Of a DNA stretch of 45,332 nucleotides, positions 25,245 to 33,537 are shown piece by piece. The translations under genes and the position numbers were made by a program. This DNA comes from Clostridiales bacterium DTU024 (GTDB lineage Bacteria > Bacillota > Clostridia > Christensenellales > Aristaeellaceae): NCBI GenBank assembly GCA_001513425.1, contig LFTR01000084.1:18000-63331 (forward strand). The letters are read 5' to 3'. Numbering within the stretch: position 1 is the first letter of the stretch; each line of letters begins with the position of its first letter. The notes under the pieces were generated by a model. It saw nothing but the letters and a program-made list of their open reading frames with translations. It made no database searches and was not told the origin of the DNA.

Positions 25245-27094
25245 GCGGTACACACCCCTTCAAAGCGCCTGAGACCGCATCCCTGGCAGTCGCCCCGGCA
25301 ATCCGGCGTAACGATTCCCGCGCGGGCGCGTTCATCTTCCAACTGCAGATATTTCCCCGTAACGCCAATGTCCACGAAAGACCATGGCAGTATTTCGGAA
25401 TACTCGCGCAGCCGATTGGCGTAGAAAGCCGGATCCAGTCCGCATTCTTCAAACGCCTTAAGCCAATTAGCGAACTTAAAGTGTTCCCGCCAGGAATCCA
25501 GACGGCAACCGCTGCGCCACGCCGCGAGGATGACCTCCCCCATGCGTCTGTCGCCCCTGGCGACGCAGGCCTCCAGGAAGCTCAGTTCCGCGTCGTGCCA
25601 GTTGAACTGCACGCCCTTGATGCGGAGTCTGTCGCGCAGGAACGCCTGTTTGCCGCGGATGGTTTCCAGGTCGTCCTGACCGAACCACTGGAAGGGGGTA
25701 AAAGGCTTGGGAACGAAGGTGGATACACTCACTGTCACACGCAAACCCGGCGCGCGCTGTTGCTTTGGCACACGGTAGTAGCAATCCACCACTTTTTTGG
25801 CGAGATCAGCGATGCCCTCCAGATCTTCCTGCGTTTCAGTAGGCAACCCGATCATGAAATATAGTTTGACCGCGCTCCATCCGCTTTCAAAAGCGTCGGT
25901 AACAGCGCGCATCAGATCTTCTTCCGTCACGCCCTTATTGATAACGTCACGCAAGCGCTGCGTGCCGGCCTCAGGGGCCAGCGTCAAGCCGCTTTTTTTG
26001 ACCTGGCTGGTTTCCTCAAGCGATTGCTTTACCAAGCTGTCCAGACGCATGGAGGGCAGCGACACGCTGACGCGCTTTTCGCGGAACCTTTCCATCAACC
26101 CCTGGATAAGCTCTTCCAGGCATGGATAATCACCCGATGATAGACTGGAAAGCGAGATCTCCTCATAGCCGGTGTTTTGCACCAATTTCTCGGCTAATCC
26201 GTACAGACGGTCAAGACTGCGTTCGCGAACCGGGCGATACAGCATCCCCGCCTGGCAAAAACGGCACCCACGGGTGCAGCCGCGCATGATTTCCAGCACG
26301 ATGCGGTCGTGAATGATCTGTGTATAAGGGACAAGAAAGCCCGTCGGATAAGGCGCGTTTTCCAGATCCAGTTCAATGCGCTTCCTGACTGATTCTGGCG
26401 CGCCCTGGCGGTTGGGACTAAAGCAGGCCAGTGTCCCGTCCTTGTTGTACGCAGCTTCATAGAAACGAGGCACGTACACGCCCTCGATCTTGGAGAGGGC
26501 ATAGAGAATTTCTTCCCTCCGGGCGCCTGTCTGACGCATGGTCCGCACGGTTTGGGAAAGTTCCACGATGAGGCTTTCACCGTCGCCCATCATAAAGGCA
26601 TCGATGAACATTGAAAGCGGCTCCGGGTTGGCGGCATTGGGGCCCCCCGCCACGACGATGGGATCGCTTTCCCCCCTGTCCTCATTGCGCTGTTTTATGC
26701 CGCCCAGATCCAGCATTTCCAGGATATTGGTAAAGCTCATTTCGTACTGCAGCGTGAAGCCCACGATATCAAACGCGTGCAAGGAAGTGCGCGTTTCAAG
26801 AGAAAAAAGCGACACCTGCTCGCGCCGCAGGCCTTCTATCATATCCACCCAAGGCATGCAGACGCGCTCGCAGATAATGTGCGGCTGCGCGTTCAATATG
26901 TCGTAGAGGATCTTCATGCCCAGATGCGACATGGCGATTTCATAAGTATCGGGAAAGCAGAAGGCAAAGCGCAAATCACCCGGCTGTTTTTCCTTGATGA
27001 TGGCGTTCATTTCGCCGCCCAGATAGCGTGCGGGTTTTTCCACTTCGTCCAGGAGTCTCTCAATAAGCATCAGATCGCTTAGGCTCAAAAGCAT
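25241..27094 (-). CDS. TIGR03960 family radical SAM protein
   Basis: About 617 aa. The N-terminal part (EVEKPARYLGGEMNAI, then FCFPDTYEIAMSHLGMKILY) resembles a B12-binding-like domain. The radical SAM core has CTRGCRFC within RGCTRGCRFCQAGMLYRPVRER (about residues 295-316), and SSLSSGDYP and LTLAPEAGTQRLRDVINKG follow. The C-terminus is Cys-rich (CRGDCQGCGLRRFEGVC), a possible extra cluster site. The substrate is unknown; linkage to rng suggests an RNA or ribosome target. The start is uncertain: ATG at 27094 sits only 2 bases after GGGGG, while TTG at 27088 has ideal spacing. It is the first gene of the nine-gene run. Confidence 0.9.
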   Translation of the reverse strand: MLLSLSDLMLIERLLDEVEKPARYLGGEMNAIIKEKQPGDLRFAFCFPDTYEIAMSHLGMKILYDILNAQPHIICERVCMPWVDMIEGLRREQVSLFSLETRTSLHAFDIVGFTLQYEMSFTNILEMLDLGGIKQRNEDRGESDPIVVAGGPNAANPEPLSMFIDAFMMGDGESLIVELSQTVRTMRQTGARREEILYALSKIEGVYVPRFYEAAYNKDGTLACFSPNRQGAPESVRKRIELDLENAPYPTGFLVPYTQIIHDRIVLEIMRGCTRGCRFCQAGMLYRPVRERSLDRLYGLAEKLVQNTGYEEISLSSLSSGDYPCLEELIQGLMERFREKRVSVSLPSMRLDSLVKQSLEETSQVKKSGLTLAPEAGTQRLRDVINKGVTEEDLMRAVTDAFESGWSAVKLYFMIGLPTETQEDLEGIADLAKKVVDCYYRVPKQQRAPGLRVTVSVSTFVPKPFTPFQWFGQDDLETIRGKQAFLRDRLRIKGVQFNWHDAELSFLEACVARGDRRMGEVILAAWRSGCRLDSWREHFKFANWLKAFEECGLDPAFYANRLREYSEILPWSFVDIGVTGKYLQLEDERARAGIVTPDCRGDCQGCGLRRFEGVCTA

Positions 27095-27163
27095 ATCCCC
27101 CAATAAAATCAGAATTCGTGTAATGGTATCATAATCAAAACGTGTTGTCCACGCGGCGAAACC

Positions 27164-28489
27164 CTACAGCTGCGCCGTTTCGTTCAAAAAAGCCTGTAGT
27201 TTCTGCATCGCCCGCGCGCGGTGGCTGAACACGCTTTTCTCCTCCTGAGACATCTGTGCAAACGTCTTTCCGGAAGAGAATTCAAAATAGGGGTCGTACC
27301 CAAATCCGGCCGTCCCACGGGGCGCCAGCGTAATTACGCCGGGGCAGACGCCTTCAAAGGTGTACGTTTTCCCGTTAGGGCGGGAAAGCGCAAGAACGCT
27401 GACAAACTGCGCCGTGCGGTCTTCCCTGTTGACATGCTTCAAATTGCTTATCAGCAGATCATTGTTGGCCTTGTCGTCGCCGTGCTGCCCGGCATACCGC
27501 GCAGAATGGACGCCCGGCGCGCCGTCCAGCGCGTCCACCTGAAGGCCGCTGTCGTCCGCCAACGCAAGGTATCCTGTTGCAGCACTCACAGCCTCCGCCT
27601 TTATGACGGCATTCTCAAAAAACGTTTCCCCTGTTTCCTCCATATCGCCCGAAAAGCCCGCCTCCGCCATGCCTAGAATCGTGTACCTCTCCCCCAGCAT
27701 GGCTTTGAGTTCACCTATCTTGTGCGGATTATTGCTGGCTATGACCAAAATTCGGCGGGGATCGATCACTGCTTGCCTGTCCCCCAGCGCTTGCCTTTGC
27801 TTCGCCATCAGCTGCGCGATGCCTTCGGACGCCAATTGAACCAGCGCGCCCAGTTCTTCCCCAGTAAAGGCGCGCCCTTCGCCCGTGCCCTGCAGCTCGA
27901 TAAAAGAGCCCTTTTCATCCATGACGAAATTCATATCCACTTGCGCCAATGAGTCTTCCTGATAACATAAATCAAGACAGGGCACATCCTCAACGATACC
28001 GGCGCTGACCGCCGCCACCTGATGCACAATGGGGGACTCACGGATAAGCCCCTCCGCCAGCATTCTGTCTACTGCCAAACACAGCGCGACGAAACCTCCT
28101 GTAATGGCCGCTGTGCGCGTGCCGCCGTCGGCTTCCAGGACATCGCAGTCGATGGTGATCGTGTTTTCCCCCAGCCGCGACCTATCTACCGCGGCCCGCA
28201 GCGCCCGGCCGATAAGGCGGCTTATCTCCACGCCCCGGCTATCGCGCTTGACGCCGTCGCGCCGTTTGCGCTGTCCGGTGGATGCGGGCAGCATGGCATA
28301 CTCGGCCGTCAGCCAGCCTTCCCCCGTACCTTTCAGAAAAGGGGGTACGCCTTTCTCGACCGACGCGGTGCAAATGACCCGTGTGCCGCCCGTTTCCATC
28401 AGGCATGATCCCCATGCGGTGGAAACATAGCCGCTTACGATATTGGTTTTGCGAAGGGCGTTTTTGGCCCTCAAGTCTTTACGCTGCAT
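27164..28489 (-). CDS. Fused ribonuclease PH / XTP-dITP pyrophosphatase (RdgB)
   Basis: 441 aa in one frame with two complete enzymes. Residues 1-240 are RNase PH, the phosphorolytic 3' tRNA trimmer: GYVSTAWGSCLMETGGTRV, LPASTGQRKRRDGVKRDSRG with the phosphate-binding Arg, and DVLEADGGTRTAAITGG. From about residue 246 (ILVIASNNPHKIGELK) comes an RdgB/HAM1 nucleotide-pool cleaner that hydrolyses ITP, dITP and XTP, with ADDSGLQVDALDGAPGVHSARY and GTAGFGYDPYF. The ATG at 28489 has GGAGG 4-5 bases upstream; the open frame above it is only the leader and terminator. No stop or start separates the halves, so a single polypeptide is expected. Confidence 0.95.
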   Translation of the reverse strand: MQRKDLRAKNALRKTNIVSGYVSTAWGSCLMETGGTRVICTASVEKGVPPFLKGTGEGWLTAEYAMLPASTGQRKRRDGVKRDSRGVEISRLIGRALRAAVDRSRLGENTITIDCDVLEADGGTRTAAITGGFVALCLAVDRMLAEGLIRESPIVHQVAAVSAGIVEDVPCLDLCYQEDSLAQVDMNFVMDEKGSFIELQGTGEGRAFTGEELGALVQLASEGIAQLMAKQRQALGDRQAVIDPRRILVIASNNPHKIGELKAMLGERYTILGMAEAGFSGDMEETGETFFENAVIKAEAVSAATGYLALADDSGLQVDALDGAPGVHSARYAGQHGDDKANNDLLISNLKHVNREDRTAQFVSVLALSRPNGKTYTFEGVCPGVITLAPRGTAGFGYDPYFEFSSGKTFAQMSQEEKSVFSHRARAMQKLQAFLNETAQL

Positions 28490-28502
28490 AATTCCTCCAA
28501 TC

Positions 28503-28534
28503 AAAAAGCGCTGCGGTGTCCCGTCAGCGCTTTT
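28503..28534 (-). terminator. Terminator after yajC
   Basis: AAAAGCGCTG (28534-28525) pairs with CAGCGCTTTTT (28513-28503) on the minus strand, with an 11-base loop; the T run is part of the descending arm and continues into TTGATT. It ends 13 bp after the yajC stop and just precedes the rph-rdgB start, so read-through or a nearby promoter must serve that gene. Confidence 0.75.
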
Positions 28535-28547
28535 GCCGGTCTTTTTA

Positions 28548-28931
28548 TCAGACGATGATGTCGCCTTCATTTTCGACGGATACCGCTTCTACGTTGCGGA
28601 TAGCCCAGCGGGCAAGCACGATGGGAATGTCCTGTTCCCCCACCTTGAGGATGACATTGTCTTCACGAAGGCCTGAGATGGTGCCGTAGATGCCCCCGAT
28701 GGTGCAGATACGGTCGCCCACTTTGAGGTTGGACAGCATGTCTTTAACTTTTTTGTCCTTCTTCTTCTGCGGACGAATCAGCATAAAATAAAAGACCACC
28801 ATAATGAGCGCCATGGGCAGGAGGGTGGTGATGAGCGCAGCCGCAGAATTGGGTTCTGCTGCAGTGGCTTCCCCTACGGTACCAGCCGTCTCAGCCAGGG
28901 CTGCAGAGACACCAAAAAACCAATCGAACAT
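28548..28931 (-). CDS. yajC: Preprotein translocase subunit YajC
   Basis: 127 aa. One transmembrane helix (about residues 31-52, ALITTLLPMALIMVVFYFML), then the YajC signature IRPQKKKDKKVKDMLSNLKVGDRI and IGGIYGTI. YajC is an accessory to the SecDF-YidC complex in the membrane. It is usually beside tgt or secDF; neither is in this window. The N-terminal 30 residues, Ala/Glu-rich, are longer than in most relatives. The ATG is preceded by AAGGTAGG and a strong promoter. Confidence 0.93.
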   Translation of the reverse strand: MFDWFFGVSAALAETAGTVGEATAAEPNSAAALITTLLPMALIMVVFYFMLIRPQKKKDKKVKDMLSNLKVGDRICTIGGIYGTISGLREDNVILKVGEQDIPIVLARWAIRNVEAVSVENEGDIIV

Positions 28932-28964
28932 GAGTCAAAACCTACCTTTCAGATATTACACGCC

Positions 28965-28993
28965 ATTATAGCAAGAATCGATACTTCTTGCAA
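28965..28993 (-). promoter_or_regulatory. Promoter of yajC
   Basis: TTGCAA (28993-28988) and TATAAT (28970-28965), 17-bp spacer, minus strand; the start codon follows about 34 bp after the -10 box. Confidence 0.8.
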
Positions 28994-29021
28994 CACGCCG
29001 GAACCAACTGATTTTGGACGG

Positions 29022-29726
29022 TCAGCCGCCCTTTACCACGCGCAGAAACATGGTGATGCTGCTAAATTTTGGCGCGAGGAGGCTGCCCGCCAACAAAGTA
29101 TCAAGCCCTTCGTCAGGGACGATAGTTTGGATGAGCGGCACCAGAAGCAATATTAGATAGCAGATAACTGCACCGCGAACCAAACCCAGCACGCCGCCCG
29201 CCAGCCAATCCAATTGCTTGAGGATAGGAAAGCGCGTCACGCTTCGCAGCAAGTTAAGGACAAATGTCAACAGTAAGTACGCTGCCAGGAACACTGCCAG
29301 GAAACACATCACCTGAAGCGCCACCGTGACAATGGTGCTGGAAACATAGTCGTTGACAGTACTCAGCCCCGCGCCTGAAAAAACTTCACCGGTCAAATTG
29401 TCGCGCAAAATGCCCGCAATGGGTTCAGGCAGCGACACGGACTTGATAACCGTATCCACCACATTGGCTGACAAGCCCTGCACCCTGGTGCTGGCGAGAT
29501 CAAAATCCCCCACGCGCGCAATGGCGTCAGTGTAGGATGCTAAAGTATTGGTCACTTGCGGCTGCACGAGCAAGGCGTTTGCCAGGCGCGGTCCAAACAT
29601 GAACGCTGCGCCCAAGGACAAAAGGCCCGCTGCCACGGAAAAAACCGATTGCAGGAAACCGTGATACAAGCCGTAAACGACGCTGATGGCAAGGATGCCT
29701 ATGATAATAATGTCTATAACATTCAT
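29022..29726 (-). CDS. CvpA family membrane protein
   Basis: 234 aa with four hydrophobic helices: about residues 2-22 (VIDIIIIGILAISVVYGLYHGF), 27-45, 115-150 and 170-200. The pattern DIIIIGILAISVVYGLYHG with the G-x3-G turn and the later DWLAGGVLGLVRG segment identifies the CvpA (colicin V production) family. These envelope proteins affect surface properties and stress tolerance; the molecular role is unclear. The ATG has AAGGAG 6 bases upstream and comes 17 bp after the DUF5711-like gene, so the two form an operon. Confidence 0.9.
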   Translation of the reverse strand: MNVIDIIIIGILAISVVYGLYHGFLQSVFSVAAGLLSLGAAFMFGPRLANALLVQPQVTNTLASYTDAIARVGDFDLASTRVQGLSANVVDTVIKSVSLPEPIAGILRDNLTGEVFSGAGLSTVNDYVSSTIVTVALQVMCFLAVFLAAYLLLTFVLNLLRSVTRFPILKQLDWLAGGVLGLVRGAVICYLILLLVPLIQTIVPDEGLDTLLAGSLLAPKFSSITMFLRVVKGG

Positions 29727-29743
29727 CGCTGACTCCTTATCTC

Positions 29744-30850
29744 TTAGGGCAGGGTGACCGCGTAGATGTCTTGCCCGCTGCTCACCAGCGCTACCCCATT
29801 GGCGAGTCTGCCTACATACCCGGTAACAGGCTGATCGATGGGCGCAGGAAGCTTGATGGCGGTAAAGCGCTGGCCGTTGACGTCAGCTCGGTAGAGGCTG
29901 TCGCCCGAAAACGCGAAGATCGTATTGCCGCGAATGCCCGCGCCCACGCACGCGTCGGGCAAGGTGTAGCGTATATCCCGATCCCCCTGGAGTACCCTCA
30001 ATTCGCTGATCTGCCATACGTCCGCAGTCTGCATGACGGGGGCAAACAGCATACGGGCATCCCCTTCGCCCAGCACCCAGTCGATAAGCTGCCAGCCATA
30101 CACCAAGCGACGGTTTGCGGTCTTGAGCGGCGTGCCGCGGTAATCATACGGCGTCACTTCCAGCGTATTGACAACGTTTAGTCCTTTGCCGGAATAAAGC
30201 ACTTCATAAGTGATCTCTTCGCCCAATTCGACCGTGCCGGTATTCATGGAACCCACACGGTAGATATTCATTACGGTGGAAGGCACGACACCAAACACGT
30301 CCAGCGATGTCACCCAGATGTATTCGCCATTTTCGAAAAAACCCATGTCCAGGATGGCACGACCCTCATACGCGATGGTCTCAGTATCAACACCCAAGCC
30401 CGCCATATCCTTAATAATCAGCGTAGGGCCGATATTGGGACCGATGACCGCCGCCACGTAGCGCGGACCCGCCTTGGCAAACTGAATATCGTCAGTCAGA
30501 CGGTCGTTGTAGGAGGCACGGCCGTTGCGGTCAAGAATGTGCAGATTGGCGCCAACCCAGGCGACAACGTGCTTGTCGTCCGCGTCGAAGCTCGCGGAAG
30601 AACCCAACGCGTATTTCCACATTTCCGCGCCGCCGCTTGAAAGCGCGTACAAGGTGGTGCCATCGTAATACAACACGCTGTCGCCAAAGGGCGTAACCTG
30701 CTGGGAAAGAACGCAGCGCAGCTTCCTTGCCAATACAGGCCTTGTTCTGCCGCCAAAAGCGCCCGCCAAATAGAGGATCATCACCAACACCAAAATAATG
30801 GCGATGATGACGGCATACATCCTTTTGTTATCCCGCTTTGAATCCTGCAT
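29744..30850 (-). CDS. Membrane-anchored beta-propeller-like protein, probable DUF5711 family
   Basis: 368 aa. A basic N-terminus (DSKRDNKR) precedes one transmembrane helix (about residues 12-31); the rest faces outward and consists of repeated strands of the kind GTTLYALSSGGAEMWKYALG, LHILDRNGRASY and GDSLYRADVNGQRFTAI, typical of a beta-propeller. The size and layout match the clostridial DUF5711 family, but I am not certain of the family name. The function is unknown. It has its own promoter, no strong ribosome binding site (AAAAGCGG before ATG), and is followed by cvpA. Confidence 0.7.
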   Translation of the reverse strand: MQDSKRDNKRMYAVIIAIILVLVMILYLAGAFGGRTRPVLARKLRCVLSQQVTPFGDSVLYYDGTTLYALSSGGAEMWKYALGSSASFDADDKHVVAWVGANLHILDRNGRASYNDRLTDDIQFAKAGPRYVAAVIGPNIGPTLIIKDMAGLGVDTETIAYEGRAILDMGFFENGEYIWVTSLDVFGVVPSTVMNIYRVGSMNTGTVELGEEITYEVLYSGKGLNVVNTLEVTPYDYRGTPLKTANRRLVYGWQLIDWVLGEGDARMLFAPVMQTADVWQISELRVLQGDRDIRYTLPDACVGAGIRGNTIFAFSGDSLYRADVNGQRFTAIKLPAPIDQPVTGYVGRLANGVALVSSGQDIYAVTLP

Positions 30851-30887
30851 CCGCTTTTAAAGTACCTGCCCTTCCCGAATCCGCCAC

Positions 30888-30917
30888 ATTATACAATGCG
30901 CCGGCGACCATAGTCAA
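30888..30917 (-). promoter_or_regulatory. Promoter of the DUF5711-cvpA unit
   Basis: TTGACT (30917-30912) and TATAAT (30893-30888), 18-bp spacer, minus strand. The -35 box overlaps the stop codon of the chorismate mutase gene. Confidence 0.8.
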
Positions 30918-31195
30918 ACGGGGCCGGACGTCTCACTGCGCAGCGCGTCCTGGTAGCGGCGGCTTAGACTGAACAGAGTTGCGTAGAGTTCCCGTACGTA
31001 GGGCTTCAGTGATTCCTCTACACCCGGGGATACCCTGTCCGGGAACTCCTGCTTGCGCTTGATATCCCGCGTGGGCATGTTGTGATTCCCTTTGTATGCG
31101 GCGATGCTTTCTGACGCTTTCGTTCGCCGCATAAACAGCGGCACAAGCCGTGCGTCCGCATCGTTGACCAGCTTCCCGGCTTCCTCTATGTCCAT
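30914..31195 (-). CDS. Chorismate mutase (AroQ type), monofunctional
   Basis: A small helical protein of 93 aa: DIEEAGKLVNDADARLVPLFMRRTKASESIAAYKGNHNMPTRD..., read as residues 1-45. The first helix with its Arg (LVPLFMRRTKASESIAAYK), the catalytic-type Lys and the RDIKRKQEF segment match AroQ chorismate mutases, which convert chorismate to prephenate. Those start helix residues DxLIxLLxxRxx are partly changed (DARLVPLFMRR). The ATG at 31195 is chosen because AGGGG lies 8 bases upstream. No other aromatic amino-acid gene is nearby. Confidence 0.83.
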   Translation of the reverse strand: MDIEEAGKLVNDADARLVPLFMRRTKASESIAAYKGNHNMPTRDIKRKQEFPDRVSPGVEESLKPYVRELYATLFSLSRRYQDALRSETSGPV

Positions 31196-31257
31196 ATCGC
31201 AATCCCCTTTATGTGGGAAAGCATACGCCGCGAAGATCCCGAGTCCTGCCGCCATGA

Positions 31258-31286
31258 TTGAAAAAGAGCCTCGCGACCAGTATAAT
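31258..31286 (+). promoter_or_regulatory. Promoter of the DUF1292-uvrC unit
   Basis: TTGAAA (31258-31263) and TATAAT (31281-31286) with a 17-bp spacer. GGAGGG and the ATG at 31312 follow. Confidence 0.85.
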
Positions 31287-31311
31287 GGCACTATGTTGAG
31301 GAGGGATTAAC

Positions 31312-31635
31312 ATGTCAGAAGATGAACGCATGGATGTTATTGAAGGAACCGACGCGGACGGCAACCGTCTGATGCTGTCGGTGGAACGCTATTTCTTTTA
31401 CAACGGGGAAGAGTATGTTCTGCTTCGCGCGCTGGATGAAGACAACACGCCGGCCCCGGATGATTCGCTCTACGTTATGCGAGTGGTGCTGACGAAAGAC
31501 GCGGAAGGCGAAGAAGTGGAGGATTTTCTGCCGGTGGAAGAAGACCTCATGGAGTCGCTTATCCAAACCGTCTCCGCCAAATACGTAGACCACGAGGAGC
31601 ATGACTTGTTGCAGGATACGGACGACCCTGTCTGA
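31312..31635 (+). CDS. DUF1292 domain protein
   Basis: 107 aa, very acidic. DVIEGTDADGNRLMLSVERYFFYNGEEYVLLRAL followed by YVMRVVLTKDAEGEEVEDFLPVEEDLMESL fits the DUF1292 family (given here only by its landmarks at residues 8-40 and 54-83), common in Bacillota, of unknown function. The ATG has GGAGGG upstream. Its TGA shares one base with the uvrC ATG (TGATG), so uvrC is translationally coupled to it. Confidence 0.9.
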   Translation: MSEDERMDVIEGTDADGNRLMLSVERYFFYNGEEYVLLRALDEDNTPAPDDSLYVMRVVLTKDAEGEEVEDFLPVEEDLMESLIQTVSAKYVDHEEHDLLQDTDDPV

Positions 31636-33455
31636 TGAACGAAACCATCCGGACAAAGCTCAATATGCTGCCCGACAGCCCGGGCTGCTACTTGATGAAG
31701 GAACAAGGCAAGATCATATACGTCGGCAAAGCGGTCAACCTGAAAAACCGAGTGCGCAGCTATTTCCATAGCCAGGAGCACACGCCAAAGGTGGCCGCCA
31801 TGCTGCCGCACGTGGATGATCTTGACATTGTCATCTGCGCCACCAACCTGGAAGCGCTGATACTGGAATGCAACCTCATTAAAAAGCATAAGCCGTACTA
31901 CAATATCCTTTTGAAGGATGACAAGCATTACCCGTACATCCGCATTGACAAGCGGGAAGCTTTCCCGCGCCTTAACATCACGCGGCGAGTAGAAAACGAT
32001 GGAGCACTTTATTTTGGCCCTTACATCGGCGCAAACGCGGTGCGGCAGGTGTTTGGCCTGCTCAGGCGCATTTACCCGCTGCGGACCTGCAACCTGAAGC
32101 TGCCACTGAAAACGCCCGTGCGGCCGTGCATCAATTACGAGATCGGGCAATGCCTGGGACCGTGCGCGCACAAGTGCACACAAGAAGAATACCATCAAGT
32201 CGTCGATCAGGTGATTTCCTTTTTGCGCGGGCAATATAAACCCATCGTGGCCAGAGTGCAACTGCAGATGCAAAGTGCCGCGCAGCAAATGCAGTATGAA
32301 AAGGCGGGCGAACTGCGCGACGCGATCAGGGACATCATGGGGCTCATGGAGCAGCAGAACGTTTTGCAGACCCGCGGCGGCGAACAGGACATTCTGGCAG
32401 TCTCACAGGACTCATTGGACGCCATGGTTCAGGTGTTGTTTGTTCGCAGCGGCAAGATGATAGGCGGCGACGCTTACGCCCTGCCGCGCGAAGGCAACGA
32501 GCCGGAAGCGGACGTGCTGGAAGGTTTTCTTACCCAGTTTTATGAGGACAGACGGCCGGCACGGGAAGTCATTGTAAGCGCGCTTAGGGACGACGGTACT
32601 ATGGAAGCGTGGCTGCGCAGCAAACGGGACGGCGCTGTAGATTTGGTCATGCCCCTGCGCGGGTCCAAAAGGGAGTTGGTCGAGATGGCGCGGAAAAACG
32701 CCGCCGACGCCCTGCAGCAGCGCAACGCCAACGCCCAGTTTAAGCTTGAACGCACACGCGGCGCAGCGGAAGAACTGGCAAGAGCGCTTGACCTTGAAGC
32801 GATGCCGCGCCGCATTGAAGGGTTTGACATCAGCAACACCCAGGGCGAACAAAGCGTCGCCAGCATGGTGGTGTTTATTGACGGTGAACCGGCGAAAAGG
32901 GAGTATCGTCATTTCCGCATCAAAACGGTGCAGGGCGCCAATGACTTCCAATCCATGAATGAGGTCCTTTTCCGCCGTTTCATGCGGGCAATGGCAGAGG
33001 ATGAAAAGGAACGCTGGCCGATACCTGATTTGGTGCTGGTAGACGGCGGTCCCGAACAGCTGCATTTTGCCCGCAGCGCAATGCTGGAAGCAGGAGCGGA
33101 TGTTCCAATGTTCGGCCTGGCCAAGCGCATGGAAGAGATCTGGCTGCCGAATCGCGACGAGCCGATAATGCTTGACCGCCGCTCCGCCGCGCTGCACCTT
33201 ATCCAGCGAATACGGGACGAATCACACCGCTTCGCGATCACGCACCACAGAAAGCTGCGTGCCAAGCATTCTTTGCGCAGCCGCCTGGAAGAAGTGCAGG
33301 GTATCGGGCCCGCACGCAGACGTGCTCTGTTGGCGCATTTTCGCACCATGAGGGCGGTTGGCGAAGCATCCATTGAAGAACTCTCTTGCGTCAAGGGGAT
33401 GACAGAACCTGCCGCCCGCGCTCTTTACAGCGCTTTGCATGCAACCGAACAATGA
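31635..33455 (+). CDS. uvrC: UvrABC system protein C
   Basis: 606 aa. It makes both incisions around lesions in nucleotide excision repair, acting with UvrB. The N-terminal GIY-YIG nuclease (LPDSPGCYLMKEQGKIIYVGKA, residues 8-29) cuts on the 3' side. A UVR helix pair (about 200-235) contacts UvrB. The RNase H-like domain (EGFDISNTQGEQSVASMVVF and LVLVDGGPEQL) cuts on the 5' side, and a C-terminal double helix-hairpin-helix (VQGIGPARRRALLAHF, VKGMTEPAARALY) binds DNA. Its length is normal for the family. uvrA and uvrB are not in the window. Confidence 0.97.
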   Translation: MNETIRTKLNMLPDSPGCYLMKEQGKIIYVGKAVNLKNRVRSYFHSQEHTPKVAAMLPHVDDLDIVICATNLEALILECNLIKKHKPYYNILLKDDKHYPYIRIDKREAFPRLNITRRVENDGALYFGPYIGANAVRQVFGLLRRIYPLRTCNLKLPLKTPVRPCINYEIGQCLGPCAHKCTQEEYHQVVDQVISFLRGQYKPIVARVQLQMQSAAQQMQYEKAGELRDAIRDIMGLMEQQNVLQTRGGEQDILAVSQDSLDAMVQVLFVRSGKMIGGDAYALPREGNEPEADVLEGFLTQFYEDRRPAREVIVSALRDDGTMEAWLRSKRDGAVDLVMPLRGSKRELVEMARKNAADALQQRNANAQFKLERTRGAAEELARALDLEAMPRRIEGFDISNTQGEQSVASMVVFIDGEPAKREYRHFRIKTVQGANDFQSMNEVLFRRFMRAMAEDEKERWPIPDLVLVDGGPEQLHFARSAMLEAGADVPMFGLAKRMEEIWLPNRDEPIMLDRRSAALHLIQRIRDESHRFAITHHRKLRAKHSLRSRLEEVQGIGPARRRALLAHFRTMRAVGEASIEELSCVKGMTEPAARALYSALHATEQ

Positions 33456-33485
33456 TCATGAAATGCTCTCATTCTGATGCAAGAA

Positions 33486-33511
33486 AACGCGCCCTCGGGG
33501 CGTTAGATTTG
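33486..33511 (+). terminator. Weak hairpin after uvrC
   Basis: AACGC-G-CC and GGGCGTT-type arms around a short loop, followed by AGATTT. It lies between uvrC and the first exported-protein gene. The U tract is poor, so partial read-through into the next genes is likely. Confidence 0.35.
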
Positions 33512-33537
33512 GGAAGCCGTTTAGTCAAGGAGGGTTC

